Assembly: GCA_014799475.1 (NCBI GenBank)
Contig: JAAVHX010000008.1
Coordinates: 136,992-175,056 of the forward strand
Origin: Clostridiales bacterium
GTDB lineage: Bacteria; Bacillota; Clostridia; Oscillospirales; Oscillospiraceae
DNA: 38,065 bases
Reading direction: 5' to 3'
Positions 1-9,923 of this stretch are shown here, one piece after another (the stretch's first letter is position 1; each line of letters begins with the position of its first letter). The notes beneath the pieces were generated by a model. It was not told the origin of the DNA and searched no databases. It was given only the letters and a program-made list of their open reading frames with translations. The position numbers were made by a program, and so were the translations under genes.

Positions 1-95
1 GCGGCGCCCAGGTCGGTGGCGGGGACGTCCTTCAGGCTTCCGCCAAAGGAACCAACGGCGGTACGGCAGCAGTTGACGACATACAAATCTTTCAT
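1..95 (-). CDS. Acetyl-CoA acetyltransferase (thiolase), N-terminal fragment
   Basis: Only the first 31 codons are inside the window; the gene runs off the left edge. The protein begins [20 protein letters not shown] and continues with [11 protein letters not shown], the usual N-terminus of biosynthetic thiolases, which condense two acetyl-CoA to acetoacetyl-CoA in the butyrate and ketone pathways. The ATG at 95-93 has a GGAGG site about 8 bases upstream, and a promoter-like pair lies at 158-186. The catalytic Cys near residue 90 is outside the window. The family call is strong; whether it is thlA, atoB or a degradative thiolase cannot be told from this fragment. Confidence 0.85.
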   Translation of the reverse strand, partial: MKDLYVVNCCRTAVGSFGGSLKDVPATDLGA

Positions 96-157
96 GGGAA
101 TCGACCTCCAAATTGATATATTTTGTTGAATCCCGCTTTGTTAAGATTCTAACTATC

Positions 158-186
158 ATTATAAACAGGTGGGGGAAAAAAAGCAA
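158..186 (-). promoter_or_regulatory. Putative sigma-A promoter of the thiolase gene
   Basis: On the minus strand, TTGCTT (186-181) and a perfect TATAAT (163-158) are separated by 17 bp. This leaves a leader of roughly 60 bases before the thiolase start. The -35 box is weak, so the call rests mainly on the -10 box and the position. Confidence 0.5.
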
Positions 187-234
187 CAGAAAATCGGCAG
201 CTTTTTGGGAAAGGAGACAAGAAAATCGGGGAGA

Positions 235-382
235 GATCACCGCTTCTCAGCGTCCTTCGTTGTCGCGCTTTGAAGCGGCCAGGGCGCTCGGTCGCTTTCC
301 CTCCGACTCGGCCTGGTCTTGGGCGGCTCTGCCGCCCCGCGCTCGGCCTCGCTCCAGTCCAAGCTTCCTCGCTGTCCGCTTC
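235..382 (-). repeat. Post-stop interspersed repeat, copy A
   Basis: First of four related copies. In the direction of the ATPase gene it begins at the stop codon and contains, in order, GGACTGGAGCGAGG, a G+C-rich inverted repeat (GGGGCGGC..GCCGCCC), and AGACCAG-CCGAGTCGGAG-GGAA. The same blocks recur at 23140, 28035 and 35209. A 13-bp direct repeat CCGCTTCTCAGCG occurs at 240-252 and 376-388, at the two ends of this copy; the right one covers the ATPase stop. No reading frame with a ribosome site fits the element. Confidence 0.75.
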
Positions 383-3019
383 TCAGCGCTTCGCCCGCCG
401 CACCGCTTTTTCCACCTCGCACACCACCAGCGGCGTGAGGGACAGGGCCAGCACCACCAGCCACTCCATTGCGTTCAGATTGCAGACCTGGAACACCGCC
501 TGGAGCGGGGGGATGAGCAGCACAGAGAGCTGAAGTACCATGCCCACCAGGAAGGCTTTGTTCATGGCCGGGTTGGACAGCAGGCCGATGTGGGCGATGG
601 ACTGGGTCTCGCTGCGCACGTCGTAGGCGTGGAAGAGCTGGCAGAAGGTGAGGGTGGCGAAGGCCATGGTGTTGGCGGTGGCCGCCGCCAGAGTGGGGTC
701 GCTGAGGACATACTCCCCCAGCCAGTAGGCCGCCAGCGTCAGCAGGCCCACCATGGCCCCCTGCCAGGCCAGACGGATGGAAAAGCGTTTGGTGAACAGC
801 GGCTCCGAGGCGGCTCGGGGTTTTTCCTCCATCACCGAGGGCTCCACCGGCTCCATGCCCAGGGCCAGGGCGGGGAGGGAGTCGGTGACCAGGTTCAGCC
901 ACAAAAGCTGCACCGCCACCAGGGGGGGCTGGTGGAAGTTGAACAGGGTGGCGAGGAATAGGGTGACGATCTCGCCGATGTTGCAGGAGAGCAGGTAGTG
1001 GATGGCCTTTTTGATGTTGGAGTAGATGCCCCGGCCCTGCTCCACCGCCTTGACGATGGTGGCGAAGTTGTCATCGGTGAGGATCATGTCCGCCGCGCCC
1101 TTGGCCACGTCGGTGCCGGTGATGCCCATGGCGCAGCCGATGTCCGCCACCTTCAGGGCGGGGGCGTCGTTGACCCCGTCCCCGGTCATGGCCACCACCA
1201 TGCCCTTCTTCTGCCACGCCTTGACGATGCGCATTTTGTGCTCGGGGGAGACCCGGGCGTAGACCGCAAACTTGTCCACGTCCTGCTCCAGCAGCTCCTG
1301 GGGCATGAAGTCCAGGTCCTCGCCGGTGATGGCCAGGTCGCCGGGGCGGAAGATGTCCAGCTCCTTTGCAATCGCCACGGCGGTGAGCTTGTGGTCGCCG
1401 GTGATCATCACCGGGCGGATGCCCGCCCCATAGCACTGGGCCACCGCGTCCTTGACTTCCATCCGGGGCGGGTCGATCATGCCCACCAGGCCCACAAAGG
1501 TGAGGCCGGTCTCCAATTCCTCGCTGGTAGGGTTGCGGTCGGATAATTTTTCGATGTCTTTATACCCACAGGCGAGGACGCGGAGGGCCTGCTCTGCCAT
1601 GGAGCCGTTGGCGGCCTCCACGTCCCGGGTCAGGGCGGCGGTGAGGGGGACCGGGGAGCCGGCCAAAATGTGGGTGCTCCGGGAGAGCAGCACGTCGGGA
1701 GCGCCCTTTACCATGACCCGGTACTTCCCGGATTTGCCGCTTAAGGGGTGGACGGTGCTCATCAGCTTGCGGTCGGAGTCAAAGGGCAGCTCGGACACCC
1801 GGGGGAACTCCCGCTCCATCATGTTCTTGTCCAGGCCGTCCAAGAGGGCGGCGTCCACAAAGGCGGTCTCGGTGGGGTCGCCGGTGGTTTTCGGCTTGCC
1901 GTCCCCGCCCACCGCCAGCACCGTGTCATTGCACAGCGCCCCGATGGTCAGCGCTTCCTTCCGGTGGCGGTCGCCGGAGGTCCACACCTGCGTCACCGTC
2001 ATGCGGTTCTGGGTGAGGGTGCCCGTTTTGTCCGAGCAGATCACCCCGGCGCAGCCCAGCGTCTCTACCGCGGGCAGCTTTTTCACGATGGCGTTGTGGC
2101 GCACCATGCGCTGTACCCCCAGGGCCAGCACGATGGTGACGATGGCGGGCAGACCCTCCGGGATGGCGGCCACCGCCAGCGACACCGCCGCCATGAGCAT
2201 TTCCAGGATGGGGCGGTGGTAGAGCAGGCCTACGCCGAACATCACCGCGCACACGGCGAGGCAGACGAAGGACAGGGTTTTTGAAATTTCCGCCAGCTTG
2301 CGCTGGAGGGGGGTGGAGGCGTCCTCCTCCCCCATGAGCATACCGGCGATGCGGCCCACCTCGGTGTCCATGCCGGTGGCGGTGACCACGCAGACGGCCC
2401 GGCCGTTGGTGATGACGGTGGACGAGATCACCATGTTGCTGCGGTCGCCCAGGACGGTCTCCGGGGGCAGCACCTCGTCCGCCTGCTTGTTCACCGGGAC
2501 GGATTCGCCCGTCATGGCGGATTCATCCGCCTTCAAATTGGCGCACTCCAAAATGCGGGCGTCGGCGGGGACTAAATCGCCCGCCTCCAGCACGATGATG
2601 TCGCCGGGGACCAGGGCGTCCGTCTCCAGCCGGATCTGCTGCCCGCCCCGGATCACCTTGGCAAGAGGGGCGGACATCTTCTGCAATGCCTCCAGCGCTT
2701 TTTCCGCGCTGTCCTCCTGGGAGATGGAGATGCAGGCGTTTACCACCACGATGACCAGGATGATGAGGGCCTCGATCCAGTCCTCCCCGCCGGAGGACAC
2801 CAGCGACAGCGCCGCCGCGGCCAGCAGGACGAGGATCATGGGGTCCTTCATCTGCCCGAAAAAGCGGGCGGCCAGGGATTGCTTTTTCGCCCCGGCCAGC
2901 TTGTTGGGGCCGTGCTTCTCCAGCCGCTCCTCCCCCTGGCGGGGGGTGAGGCCGGAACTCTGGCTGGTGTCCAGCTCGTGGAGAACCTGGGCGGCGGGTT
3001 TGGCGTACCATTGGCTCAT
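383..3019 (-). CDS. P-type (P2) cation-translocating ATPase, calcium type
   Basis: This 878-residue membrane pump uses ATP to move a cation, most likely Ca2+, out of the cell. The order is typical of P2 ATPases: an N-terminal cation-ATPase domain, TM1-2 (about 55-100), an actuator domain with the TGES loop (about 170), a PEGLPA motif in TM4 (about 288), the phosphorylated Asp330 in CSDKTGTLT, the hinge GDGVND, and a C-terminal set of transmembrane segments ending in charged residues. The PEGLPA ion-site motif favours Ca2+ over Na+/K+ or Mn2+, but the ion is an inference. The ATG at 3019 has AAGGAG about 10 bases upstream. The gene stands alone; its stop codon abuts repeat copy A. Confidence 0.92.
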   Translation of the reverse strand: MSQWYAKPAAQVLHELDTSQSSGLTPRQGEERLEKHGPNKLAGAKKQSLAARFFGQMKDPMILVLLAAAALSLVSSGGEDWIEALIILVIVVVNACISISQEDSAEKALEALQKMSAPLAKVIRGGQQIRLETDALVPGDIIVLEAGDLVPADARILECANLKADESAMTGESVPVNKQADEVLPPETVLGDRSNMVISSTVITNGRAVCVVTATGMDTEVGRIAGMLMGEEDASTPLQRKLAEISKTLSFVCLAVCAVMFGVGLLYHRPILEMLMAAVSLAVAAIPEGLPAIVTIVLALGVQRMVRHNAIVKKLPAVETLGCAGVICSDKTGTLTQNRMTVTQVWTSGDRHRKEALTIGALCNDTVLAVGGDGKPKTTGDPTETAFVDAALLDGLDKNMMEREFPRVSELPFDSDRKLMSTVHPLSGKSGKYRVMVKGAPDVLLSRSTHILAGSPVPLTAALTRDVEAANGSMAEQALRVLACGYKDIEKLSDRNPTSEELETGLTFVGLVGMIDPPRMEVKDAVAQCYGAGIRPVMITGDHKLTAVAIAKELDIFRPGDLAITGEDLDFMPQELLEQDVDKFAVYARVSPEHKMRIVKAWQKKGMVVAMTGDGVNDAPALKVADIGCAMGITGTDVAKGAADMILTDDNFATIVKAVEQGRGIYSNIKKAIHYLLSCNIGEIVTLFLATLFNFHQPPLVAVQLLWLNLVTDSLPALALGMEPVEPSVMEEKPRAASEPLFTKRFSIRLAWQGAMVGLLTLAAYWLGEYVLSDPTLAAATANTMAFATLTFCQLFHAYDVRSETQSIAHIGLLSNPAMNKAFLVGMVLQLSVLLIPPLQAVFQVCNLNAMEWLVVLALSLTPLVVCEVEKAVRRAKR

Positions 3020-3101
3020 AAGTCCAACACTCCTTTTCTGTACTTCCTATGATACGGATTGCCGGGGTCGAATGATAGGGAAGGGGGACAAGCGGGGAAA
3101 C

Positions 3102-3143
3102 AAAAAAAGACTGATCCACAGCATGACGCTGTGGATCAGTCTT
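3102..3143 (-). terminator. Rho-independent terminator of the foldase gene
   Basis: A perfect 16-bp stem (3107-3122 with 3128-3143, loop 3123-3127) is followed on the minus strand by a run of seven T. It lies about 45 bases after the stop of the PrsA-like gene and ahead of the ATPase start. Confidence 0.92.
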
Positions 3144-3186
3144 ATCGGTTCAAATCAGGCCCAGGGGGCCCCCATGAAGCCGCCTG

Positions 3187-4347
3187 TCAACCCACGCCCT
3201 CTTCTTCGCCGTACAGGGCCTGCTGATACACGGTGAGGCGGTTGTAGAAGTCCTCGGGATCCAGGGTGGACAGGGCGTCCGCCCGAGTGACGTCCGCCGC
3301 GTCCAGCCACTGCTGGACCTGGTCCTCCAGGGCGTCGGCGCGGAAGTTTGCCCCGTATTCGGCCTTTGTCTCTTCGGTGAGGGGCAGACGGAGCATGATG
3401 TGGTAGCCGTAGTCCGTCTCCACCACGCCGGACAGCCCGCCGATTTCCAGTTCCAGCGTGGCCTCACGGAAGCCGCCCACCAGGGAGTCCCCGGCGCTGA
3501 ATACGTAGCCGTCCGGGTTGGTGGCCAGCCCGCCGTCCTCGCTGTACGCGTTCATCAGCTCGTCAAACTTGGCCTCCAGGTCGGATGCCCCCTGGAGCTG
3601 GGAGAGCAGGTCGTCCGCCAGGGCCTTCTTTTCGGCCAGGGCTTCGTCGGACAGGGGTTGGTCGTTGTCGTCAGTGTTCTTGAGCAGGATGTGCTTCACG
3701 GCGAACACGCCCAGGGAGTCCAGATACTCGTCCAGCTCCTGCGTGTCCGGCTCGTGGGTGAGGGCGGCCAGCAGGTTGTCGTAATAGGCGTTGGAGAGGA
3801 TGAGGACGTTGATGGAGTCGTCCGAGAGGCCGTAGCCGGACTGGAGCATCTCGCGGGTCTCGTCATCCAGCGAGTCCTGGGCCTCCTTGACCTGGGCGTC
3901 GGTGGGCAGGCAGCCCAGCTCCGCCGCCTTCTGGCGCAGCAGGGTCTGGCTGATGCAGAAATAGACGGCCTCCTCGATCATGTCGTTGGCGTAGTCGGAC
4001 AGGCTCAAGCCAAGCATACCGTAGTAGGACATGAAATAATAGCAGTTGTAGTCCAGCCAGTAGAGGAACAGGTCGGCGGGCACATCCTCCCCGTTGACGG
4101 TAAGGGCCGTGTCCCCGGGAGACATACCGGCGGAGAACTCCAGCACGCCCTGGCTCAGGTCGGCCACGATCTCCGGGGTGGCGCTGGGATCGGCGTCAGG
4201 GTTGGCGGACACCTCTTCAGAGGGATCTGCGGAGGGGTCCGTGTCCGGGTAGCCGGAGGGCTGATCGTCCCCGGACTTGCAGGCGAACAGGGACAGGGCC
4301 ATGGCTCCCGCCAGGAGCAGGGCCAGAAGTCGTTTCCAGTTTTTCAT
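3187..4347 (-). CDS. PrsA-like peptidyl-prolyl isomerase lipoprotein
   Basis: A 386-residue secreted foldase. The start at 4347 is chosen because it gives a classical lipoprotein signal (KNWKRLLALLLAGAM, then LSLFAC with Cys23 as lipid site) and has GGAG upstream; the longer frame from 4413 lacks both. After a low-complexity Asp/Pro/Ser linker (about 25-55) come a SurA/PrsA-type N-terminal helical region and a parvulin (PPIC rotamase) domain, starting near VKHILL and including the conserved GYHIM end. Family members help exported proteins fold at the outer face of the membrane. The gene follows mfd by 84 bases but has its own promoter candidate at 4402-4430 and a strong terminator. The exact substrate is unknown. 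Confidence 0.85.
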   Translation of the reverse strand: MKNWKRLLALLLAGAMALSLFACKSGDDQPSGYPDTDPSADPSEEVSANPDADPSATPEIVADLSQGVLEFSAGMSPGDTALTVNGEDVPADLFLYWLDYNCYYFMSYYGMLGLSLSDYANDMIEEAVYFCISQTLLRQKAAELGCLPTDAQVKEAQDSLDDETREMLQSGYGLSDDSINVLILSNAYYDNLLAALTHEPDTQELDEYLDSLGVFAVKHILLKNTDDNDQPLSDEALAEKKALADDLLSQLQGASDLEAKFDELMNAYSEDGGLATNPDGYVFSAGDSLVGGFREATLELEIGGLSGVVETDYGYHIMLRLPLTEETKAEYGANFRADALEDQVQQWLDAADVTRADALSTLDPEDFYNRLTVYQQALYGEEEGVG

Positions 4348-4401
4348 TGTGATTCTCCAATCCATGCGGAAAAATTTAGGGGTCAAGTACCGTTGGAGGG
4401 T

Positions 4402-4430
4402 ATTATACACCAACGATCCGGCAAATGCAA
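4402..4430 (-). promoter_or_regulatory. Putative promoter of the foldase gene
   Basis: On the minus strand TTGCAT (4430-4425), a 17-bp spacer and a perfect TATAAT (4407-4402) sit in the short gap just after the mfd stop. This suggests that the foldase can be transcribed separately from the prs-pth-mfd block. Confidence 0.55.
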
Positions 4431-4431
4431 A

Positions 4432-7400
4432 TTATCCTTCGACCGAGGGCAGCAGGGCGGCGTACCGCTCCACCGCCTGGGAGGCCATGCGCAGGGGGTC
4501 CTCAGATTTGCGCAGCTTCAGGGTGAAGGCGGGGACGTCGCCGGGGGAGAACAGCAGCCGGCCCGGATACTGCCCCGCCAGGGCGGCGATGGACTCCAGG
4601 TCGAATTTCTCCAGGGTGAACACCAGGCCGGACGCCTTTTGGGAGATGTCCTTGATGGAGCAGGCCGCCCCCTGGCCCCGGAGGAGGGCCACGGAGATCA
4701 GGTTGTTCACCTGCCGGGGCGGGTCGCCAAAGCGGTCGATGAGCTCGTCGGTCACATCGTCCGCGTCCTCCGCCGTGCGCACCCGGGCAATGCGGCGGTA
4801 CAGGTCCATGCGCTGCTCCGGCGAGGGGACGTATTTGTCCGGGATGGAGGCGGCCACGGTCAGGTCCACCGTGCACTCGGGCAGCTTGGCGGGGGCCTCG
4901 CCCTTCTCGGTGAGCACCGCTTCCTCCAACAGCTTCAAATACAGGTCGTAGCCCACGCTCATCAGGAAGCCGGACTGCTCCGGCCCCAGCAGATTGCCCG
5001 CGCCCCGGATCTCCAGGTCCCGCATGGCGATTTTGAAGCCGGAGCCGAACTCGGCGTACTCCCGGATGGCGGACAGCCGCTTGGCGGCGATCTCGGTGAG
5101 CACCTTGCCCTGCCGGTAGGTCATATAGGCGTAGGCCCGCCGGGCGGACCGGCCCACCCGGCCCCGAATTTGATGGAGCTGGGCTAAGCCCATCTTGTCC
5201 GCGTCCTCAATGATGAGGGTGTTCACGTTGGCGATGTCGATGCCCGTCTCAATGATGGTGGTGCACACCAGCACGTCCACCTCGCCGTCGGACACCCGGG
5301 TCATCACGTCGCCCAGCTCCTCCTGGCTCATCTTGCCGTGGCCCACCGCCACCACCGCCCCCTCCCCCAGCATTTCCTGGATGCGGGCGGCGGTGCGCTG
5401 GATGGTGTCCACCCGGTTGTGGAGGTAGTACACCTGCCCGCCCCGCTCCAACTCCCGGCGCATGGCGTCGGCCAGCACCGACCAGTCGTGCTCCAAGACG
5501 TAGGTCTGCACCGGCTGGCGGTTGGAGGGGGGCTCCTCGATGGCGGACATATCCCGGATGCCGGACAGGGCCATGTTCAAAGTGCGGGGGATGGGGGTGG
5601 CGGACAGGGTGAGCACGTCCACCTGCTTGGACATCTCCTTCAGGCGCTCCTTGTGGGTGACGCCGAAGCGCTGCTCCTCGTCCACCACCAAGAGGCCCAG
5701 GTCTTTGAAGCGTACGTCCTTTTGCAGCAGGCGGTGGGTGCCGATGAGCAGATCCACCGAGCCGTTCTCCACCCCGGCCAGCGCCTTTTTCATCTGGGCG
5801 GGGGTGCGGAAGCGGCTGACCACCTCGATCTCCACCGGGTACTTGGCGAAGCGGCTGCGGGCCGTCAAATAGTGCTGGCGGGCCAGCACGGTGGTGGGCA
5901 CCAGGATCGCCGCCTGCTTGCCGTCCAGCACGCACTTCATAATGGCCCGAAGAGCCACCTCCGTCTTGCCGTAGCCCACGTCGCCGCACAGCAGGCGGTC
6001 CATGGGCCGGGGGGCCTCCATATCCTTTTTGATCTCCCGGATGGAGCGGAGCTGGTCCTCCGTCTCGTCGTAGGGGAAGTCCTCCTCGAACTCCTTCTGC
6101 CAGGGGCTGTCCGGGGCGAAGGCGTAACCCGGCTGGCGCTGGCGCTGGGCGTAGAGCTGGATCAGCCCCTTGGCCAGCTCCTTCACCGCCTTTCGGGTGC
6201 GGGCCTTGGCCTTCTCCCACTCGCCGCCGCCCAGCTTGGACAGCTTCTTGGTCTCCGGGTCCTCGCCGCCGCCGATGTACTTGGCGATGGCGTCAAGCTG
6301 GGTGGCGGGCAGATACAGGGTGTCCGTCCCGGCGTAGGCCAGCTTCACGTAGTCCTTTTCCACGCCGTCCACCGTCATCTTCACCATGCCCACAAACCGG
6401 CCGATGCCGTGGTGCTCGTGGACGACCAAGTCTCCGGGGGAAAGATCTGTAAAGGAATCCACCTTGCGGCGGTCGGCGGCGTTCTTCAGCCGCTTGCCCT
6501 TACGGCGTGGTTCGTTCCCGCCCTCCGTCAGCACGGCGTAGGGACAGCCGATGTAGTCAAAGCCGGCGGACAGCCCCCCCACCGCGATGGTGATGCCCCC
6601 CGGCTGGGGCAGGTCGTGGAGCTGGAAGTCCACCGCCGAGCGCACCTTGCGCTCCCGGAGCATGGATTGCAGATTCAGCGCCCGCTGCTCGCTGCCCACC
6701 AGCACCACCGTGCCCGTGTCCGCGTTTTGCAGCTGGGTCAGGTCCGCCGCCGCCGCGTCCAGGCTGGCCCCGAAGGAGGAGAGCTGCCGGCCCTGGGCGG
6801 TGAGGATCACCTTGGGCGGCAGGGGGGCGGCGGAGGTGGTGAAGGAATCCAGGAAGCACAGGGCATGGTCGGCCAGCACCTCCATCAGCTCGTCCATGGT
6901 GGCGGAAAACCGGGTGTGCTTCCCATCTAATTTCCCTGCCTCCAGCAGGGTCTTGATGTCCTCGTTCAACTGCCACTGCCAGTTTTTGCCCCGCTCCGCC
7001 ACCCGGCTGGACTCGGACAGGCACACGATGGCGTCCGGGGGCAGATGGTGGGCGGCGGTGGCCAGCTTTGCGTACCGGGCGGGGAGCTGAAGGTCGCCCA
7101 CCCGCTCCCAACTGCCGTCCTCCGTGCGGACGGGCAAAAGCTCGCTGACCGGCAAAAACACCGCCTTGTCCAGGTGCCCGATCCGCCGCTGGGAGGACAC
7201 GTCGAACAGGCCCATGGAGTCCACGTCCCGATCCCAGAACTCGATGCGGACGGGGTCGTCCGCCCCCGGGGAGAACACGTCCAGGATGCCGCCCCGCAGG
7301 GCGAACTGGCCCACACCCTCCACCTGTTGGCAGCGGGTGTAGCCCAGGGCGGCCAAACGGTCGGCCAGCTCGTCCAGGTCGTAGCTGCCGCCGGATTCTA

Positions 7401-7821
7401 TAGTGACCACGTGGGCGGCAAGCTCCTCGGGGGGGAGGGTGCGCTGCAAGAGGCCCTCCACCGTGGCGGCGATGAGTGCTGTTTTACCCTCGGCCATAGC
7501 GTGGAAGGCGGCGAGACGTTTGTGCTCCCACTGCTTGGAGGCCACCGCCCCCTCGTGGAACAGGAACTCCCGGGCCCCGATCACGGTGGCGGGGACGCCG
7601 GTCAGTGCCGTCACGTCGGCAGCCAGGCGGGTGCACTCCGATTCGTCCGCGCACACCAGCACCACCGGGCAGCCCAGCCGCTCCAGCAGGCCGGCGGCAA
7701 AATGGGCCCGATGGACGGGGGACAGCCCCGCCACCTCCACCGGGGAGCGGCCCGCCTCCAGGGCGGCGGTGAGCCGGAGGTATTCCGGCACCTCATTTAA
7801 AATGTTCAGCAGCAGTTTCAT
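4432..7821 (-). CDS. mfd: Transcription-repair coupling factor Mfd
   Basis: A 1129-residue SF2 translocase that displaces RNA polymerase stalled at DNA damage and recruits UvrA. Visible parts, in order, are the UvrB-like N-terminal module, the RNAP-interacting domain around SPGDLVVHEHHGIGRF (about 465-480), the helicase core with Walker A GDVGYGKTEVA (about 615), the DEEQ box, RecG-like motif VI with QIRGRVGRSARRAYAY, and the C-terminal TRCF domain. The length fits the family. The start at 7821 has GAGG upstream; the frame stays open to 7971, but that part runs into a repeat element. Pth and Prs lie upstream on the same strand, the order usual in Firmicutes. A 112-bp palindromic element sits between pth and mfd. 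Confidence 0.97.
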   Translation of the reverse strand: MKLLLNILNEVPEYLRLTAALEAGRSPVEVAGLSPVHRAHFAAGLLERLGCPVVLVCADESECTRLAADVTALTGVPATVIGAREFLFHEGAVASKQWEHKRLAAFHAMAEGKTALIAATVEGLLQRTLPPEELAAHVVTIESGGSYDLDELADRLAALGYTRCQQVEGVGQFALRGGILDVFSPGADDPVRIEFWDRDVDSMGLFDVSSQRRIGHLDKAVFLPVSELLPVRTEDGSWERVGDLQLPARYAKLATAAHHLPPDAIVCLSESSRVAERGKNWQWQLNEDIKTLLEAGKLDGKHTRFSATMDELMEVLADHALCFLDSFTTSAAPLPPKVILTAQGRQLSSFGASLDAAAADLTQLQNADTGTVVLVGSEQRALNLQSMLRERKVRSAVDFQLHDLPQPGGITIAVGGLSAGFDYIGCPYAVLTEGGNEPRRKGKRLKNAADRRKVDSFTDLSPGDLVVHEHHGIGRFVGMVKMTVDGVEKDYVKLAYAGTDTLYLPATQLDAIAKYIGGGEDPETKKLSKLGGGEWEKAKARTRKAVKELAKGLIQLYAQRQRQPGYAFAPDSPWQKEFEEDFPYDETEDQLRSIREIKKDMEAPRPMDRLLCGDVGYGKTEVALRAIMKCVLDGKQAAILVPTTVLARQHYLTARSRFAKYPVEIEVVSRFRTPAQMKKALAGVENGSVDLLIGTHRLLQKDVRFKDLGLLVVDEEQRFGVTHKERLKEMSKQVDVLTLSATPIPRTLNMALSGIRDMSAIEEPPSNRQPVQTYVLEHDWSVLADAMRRELERGGQVYYLHNRVDTIQRTAARIQEMLGEGAVVAVGHGKMSQEELGDVMTRVSDGEVDVLVCTTIIETGIDIANVNTLIIEDADKMGLAQLHQIRGRVGRSARRAYAYMTYRQGKVLTEIAAKRLSAIREYAEFGSGFKIAMRDLEIRGAGNLLGPEQSGFLMSVGYDLYLKLLEEAVLTEKGEAPAKLPECTVDLTVAASIPDKYVPSPEQRMDLYRRIARVRTAEDADDVTDELIDRFGDPPRQVNNLISVALLRGQGAACSIKDISQKASGLVFTLEKFDLESIAALAGQYPGRLLFSPGDVPAFTLKLRKSEDPLRMASQAVERYAALLPSVEG

Positions 7822-7882
7822 GGGAACCTCGGAATTGAAAAATTTGGAAGATATGGGCGAAATAATGGGGCAGGGTTTGGCC

Positions 7883-7994
7883 CTGGGCAGGGCTCCCCTT
7901 GCTGCGCGCGGGGGAGACCCGCTGCGGCTCACATAAGGGCGCTCGCCTCCGGGGCCAATTGACCCCCGCACTGCGCGCGCGGAGCCTTGCCCAG
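7883..7994. repeat. MITE-like element with inverted ends between pth and mfd
   Basis: CTGGGCAGGGCTCC at 7883-7896 is matched by its reverse complement with one mismatch at 7981-7994. Further inside, GCGCGC-rich stretches also face each other. The whole 112 bp can fold as one long imperfect hairpin. It has no coding capacity and shares no core block with the post-stop repeats elsewhere in the window. No clear target duplication is seen. Confidence 0.55.
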
Positions 7995-8068
7995 AGCTGT
8001 CTCGCAGAGCGGCTCCGGCCGGCCATTCCTAGACTGCGCGATCGGGGTCATAATCATCCGGCGGGTGC

Positions 8069-8656
8069 TCAATTAAAGCGGTTCATGGCTTTCTGCGGCC
8101 CGTCCCGCAGGAAGCACTCCACCGCGTCGGCGGCGCGCTTCACCGCCTCGTCCATCACCTTTTTGTCCTCGCCCTGGAGCTTGCCCAGCACCCAGTCCGC
8201 CATGTCGTAGTCCGGGTGGGGTTTGCCGCCCACACCCACCTTCAACCGGGGGAACTGGTCGGAGCCCAGATGCTGGATGATGCTCTTGAGCCCGTTGTGC
8301 CCCCCGGCGGAGCCGCCCGTGCGCAGGCGCAGCTTGCCCAGGGGGAGATCCACGTCATCGGAGATGACCAGGACGTGGTCGGGGGCCAGCTTGTAAAACC
8401 GGGCCGCCTCGCCCACTGCCTCGCCGGACAGGTTCATATAGGTGACGGGTTTCATCACCAGCACGCCGGCACCGCCAATGGTGGCGGCGCCCGTGAGCGC
8501 CTTGAACTTCAGGCGCTGGATGGGGAAGCGGCCCCGCTCGCCCAGCTCGTCCGCCACCAGGAAGCCCACGTTGTGGCGGGTGTTTTCGTATTTGTCGCCG
8601 GGGTTGCCCAGGCCCACGATGAGCCAGGAGACGGGGAGTTTTTTTTGAAAGAACAC
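8069..8656 (-). CDS. pth: Peptidyl-tRNA hydrolase
   Basis: A 195-residue enzyme that releases tRNA from prematurely dropped peptidyl-tRNA. The sequence shows WLIVGLGNPG-YENTRHNVGF with the catalytic His in TRHN, then MKPVTYMNLSG and GGHNGLKSI, all hallmarks of bacterial Pth. I take the GTG at 8656 as start because GGGAGG lies 7 bases upstream; a TTG at 8671 would place that site inside the gene. It follows prs by about 100 bases, with a hairpin at 8681-8707 between them, and precedes mfd. Confidence 0.96.
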   Translation of the reverse strand: MFFQKKLPVSWLIVGLGNPGDKYENTRHNVGFLVADELGERGRFPIQRLKFKALTGAATIGGAGVLVMKPVTYMNLSGEAVGEAARFYKLAPDHVLVISDDVDLPLGKLRLRTGGSAGGHNGLKSIIQHLGSDQFPRLKVGVGGKPHPDYDMADWVLGKLQGEDKKVMDEAVKRAADAVECFLRDGPQKAMNRFN

Positions 8657-8680
8657 GTCGATACCTCCCAAAGGGAATAA

Positions 8681-8707
8681 CCGCCCCGGAGCCTTGCCCC
8701 GGGGCGG
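8681..8707 (-). terminator. G+C-rich hairpin between prs and pth
   Basis: A 9-bp stem CCGCCCCGG/CCGGGGCGG with a 9-base loop lies after prs and before pth. The T tract on the minus strand is poor (TTATTCCC), so it may be a partial terminator or an mRNA-stability hairpin rather than a full stop. Confidence 0.5.
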
Positions 8708-8757
8708 AGGATTTCTTTATTAGGACAGCGCGGGAAGGAGACGGCTCCACAGCCGTT

Positions 8758-9723
<966 letters not shown>

Positions 9724-9805
9724 GCTTCCTCTCTTCCTCTCTTTCCTCATATGTACATCAATATTTGCTCACAAATAAATGATAACGGTAAAGGGCACAC
9801 CAAAT

Positions 9806-9833
9806 ATTATAACAGAAACCGGGCGTTTTTGAA
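9806..9833 (-). promoter_or_regulatory. Promoter of prs
   Basis: On the minus strand TTCAAA (9833-9828), a 16-bp spacer ending in TG, and TATAAT (9811-9806) form an extended -10 promoter. The resulting leader is about 75 bases long. Confidence 0.65.
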
Positions 9834-9923
9834 GGGATTTTTCTCAGTTCTGAAAAATTATAACATTGTGACGAAAGACAGGGGAGAAAAACGGGAAAAA
9901 GCGGTGAAAATGTCGAGAACTCC

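Noticed and set aside
3400-5187. Long open frame (595 codons) on the plus strand over the foldase and mfd genes
   Set aside because: It is antisense to two clear genes, rich in Gly/Val/Gln/His as expected from a G+C-rich shadow frame, has no ribosome site and no family match.
7822-7971. Upstream extension of Mfd by 50 residues
   Set aside because: The extra part is translated from the palindromic element, and the ATG at 7821 has a GAGG site and the normal family N-terminus.
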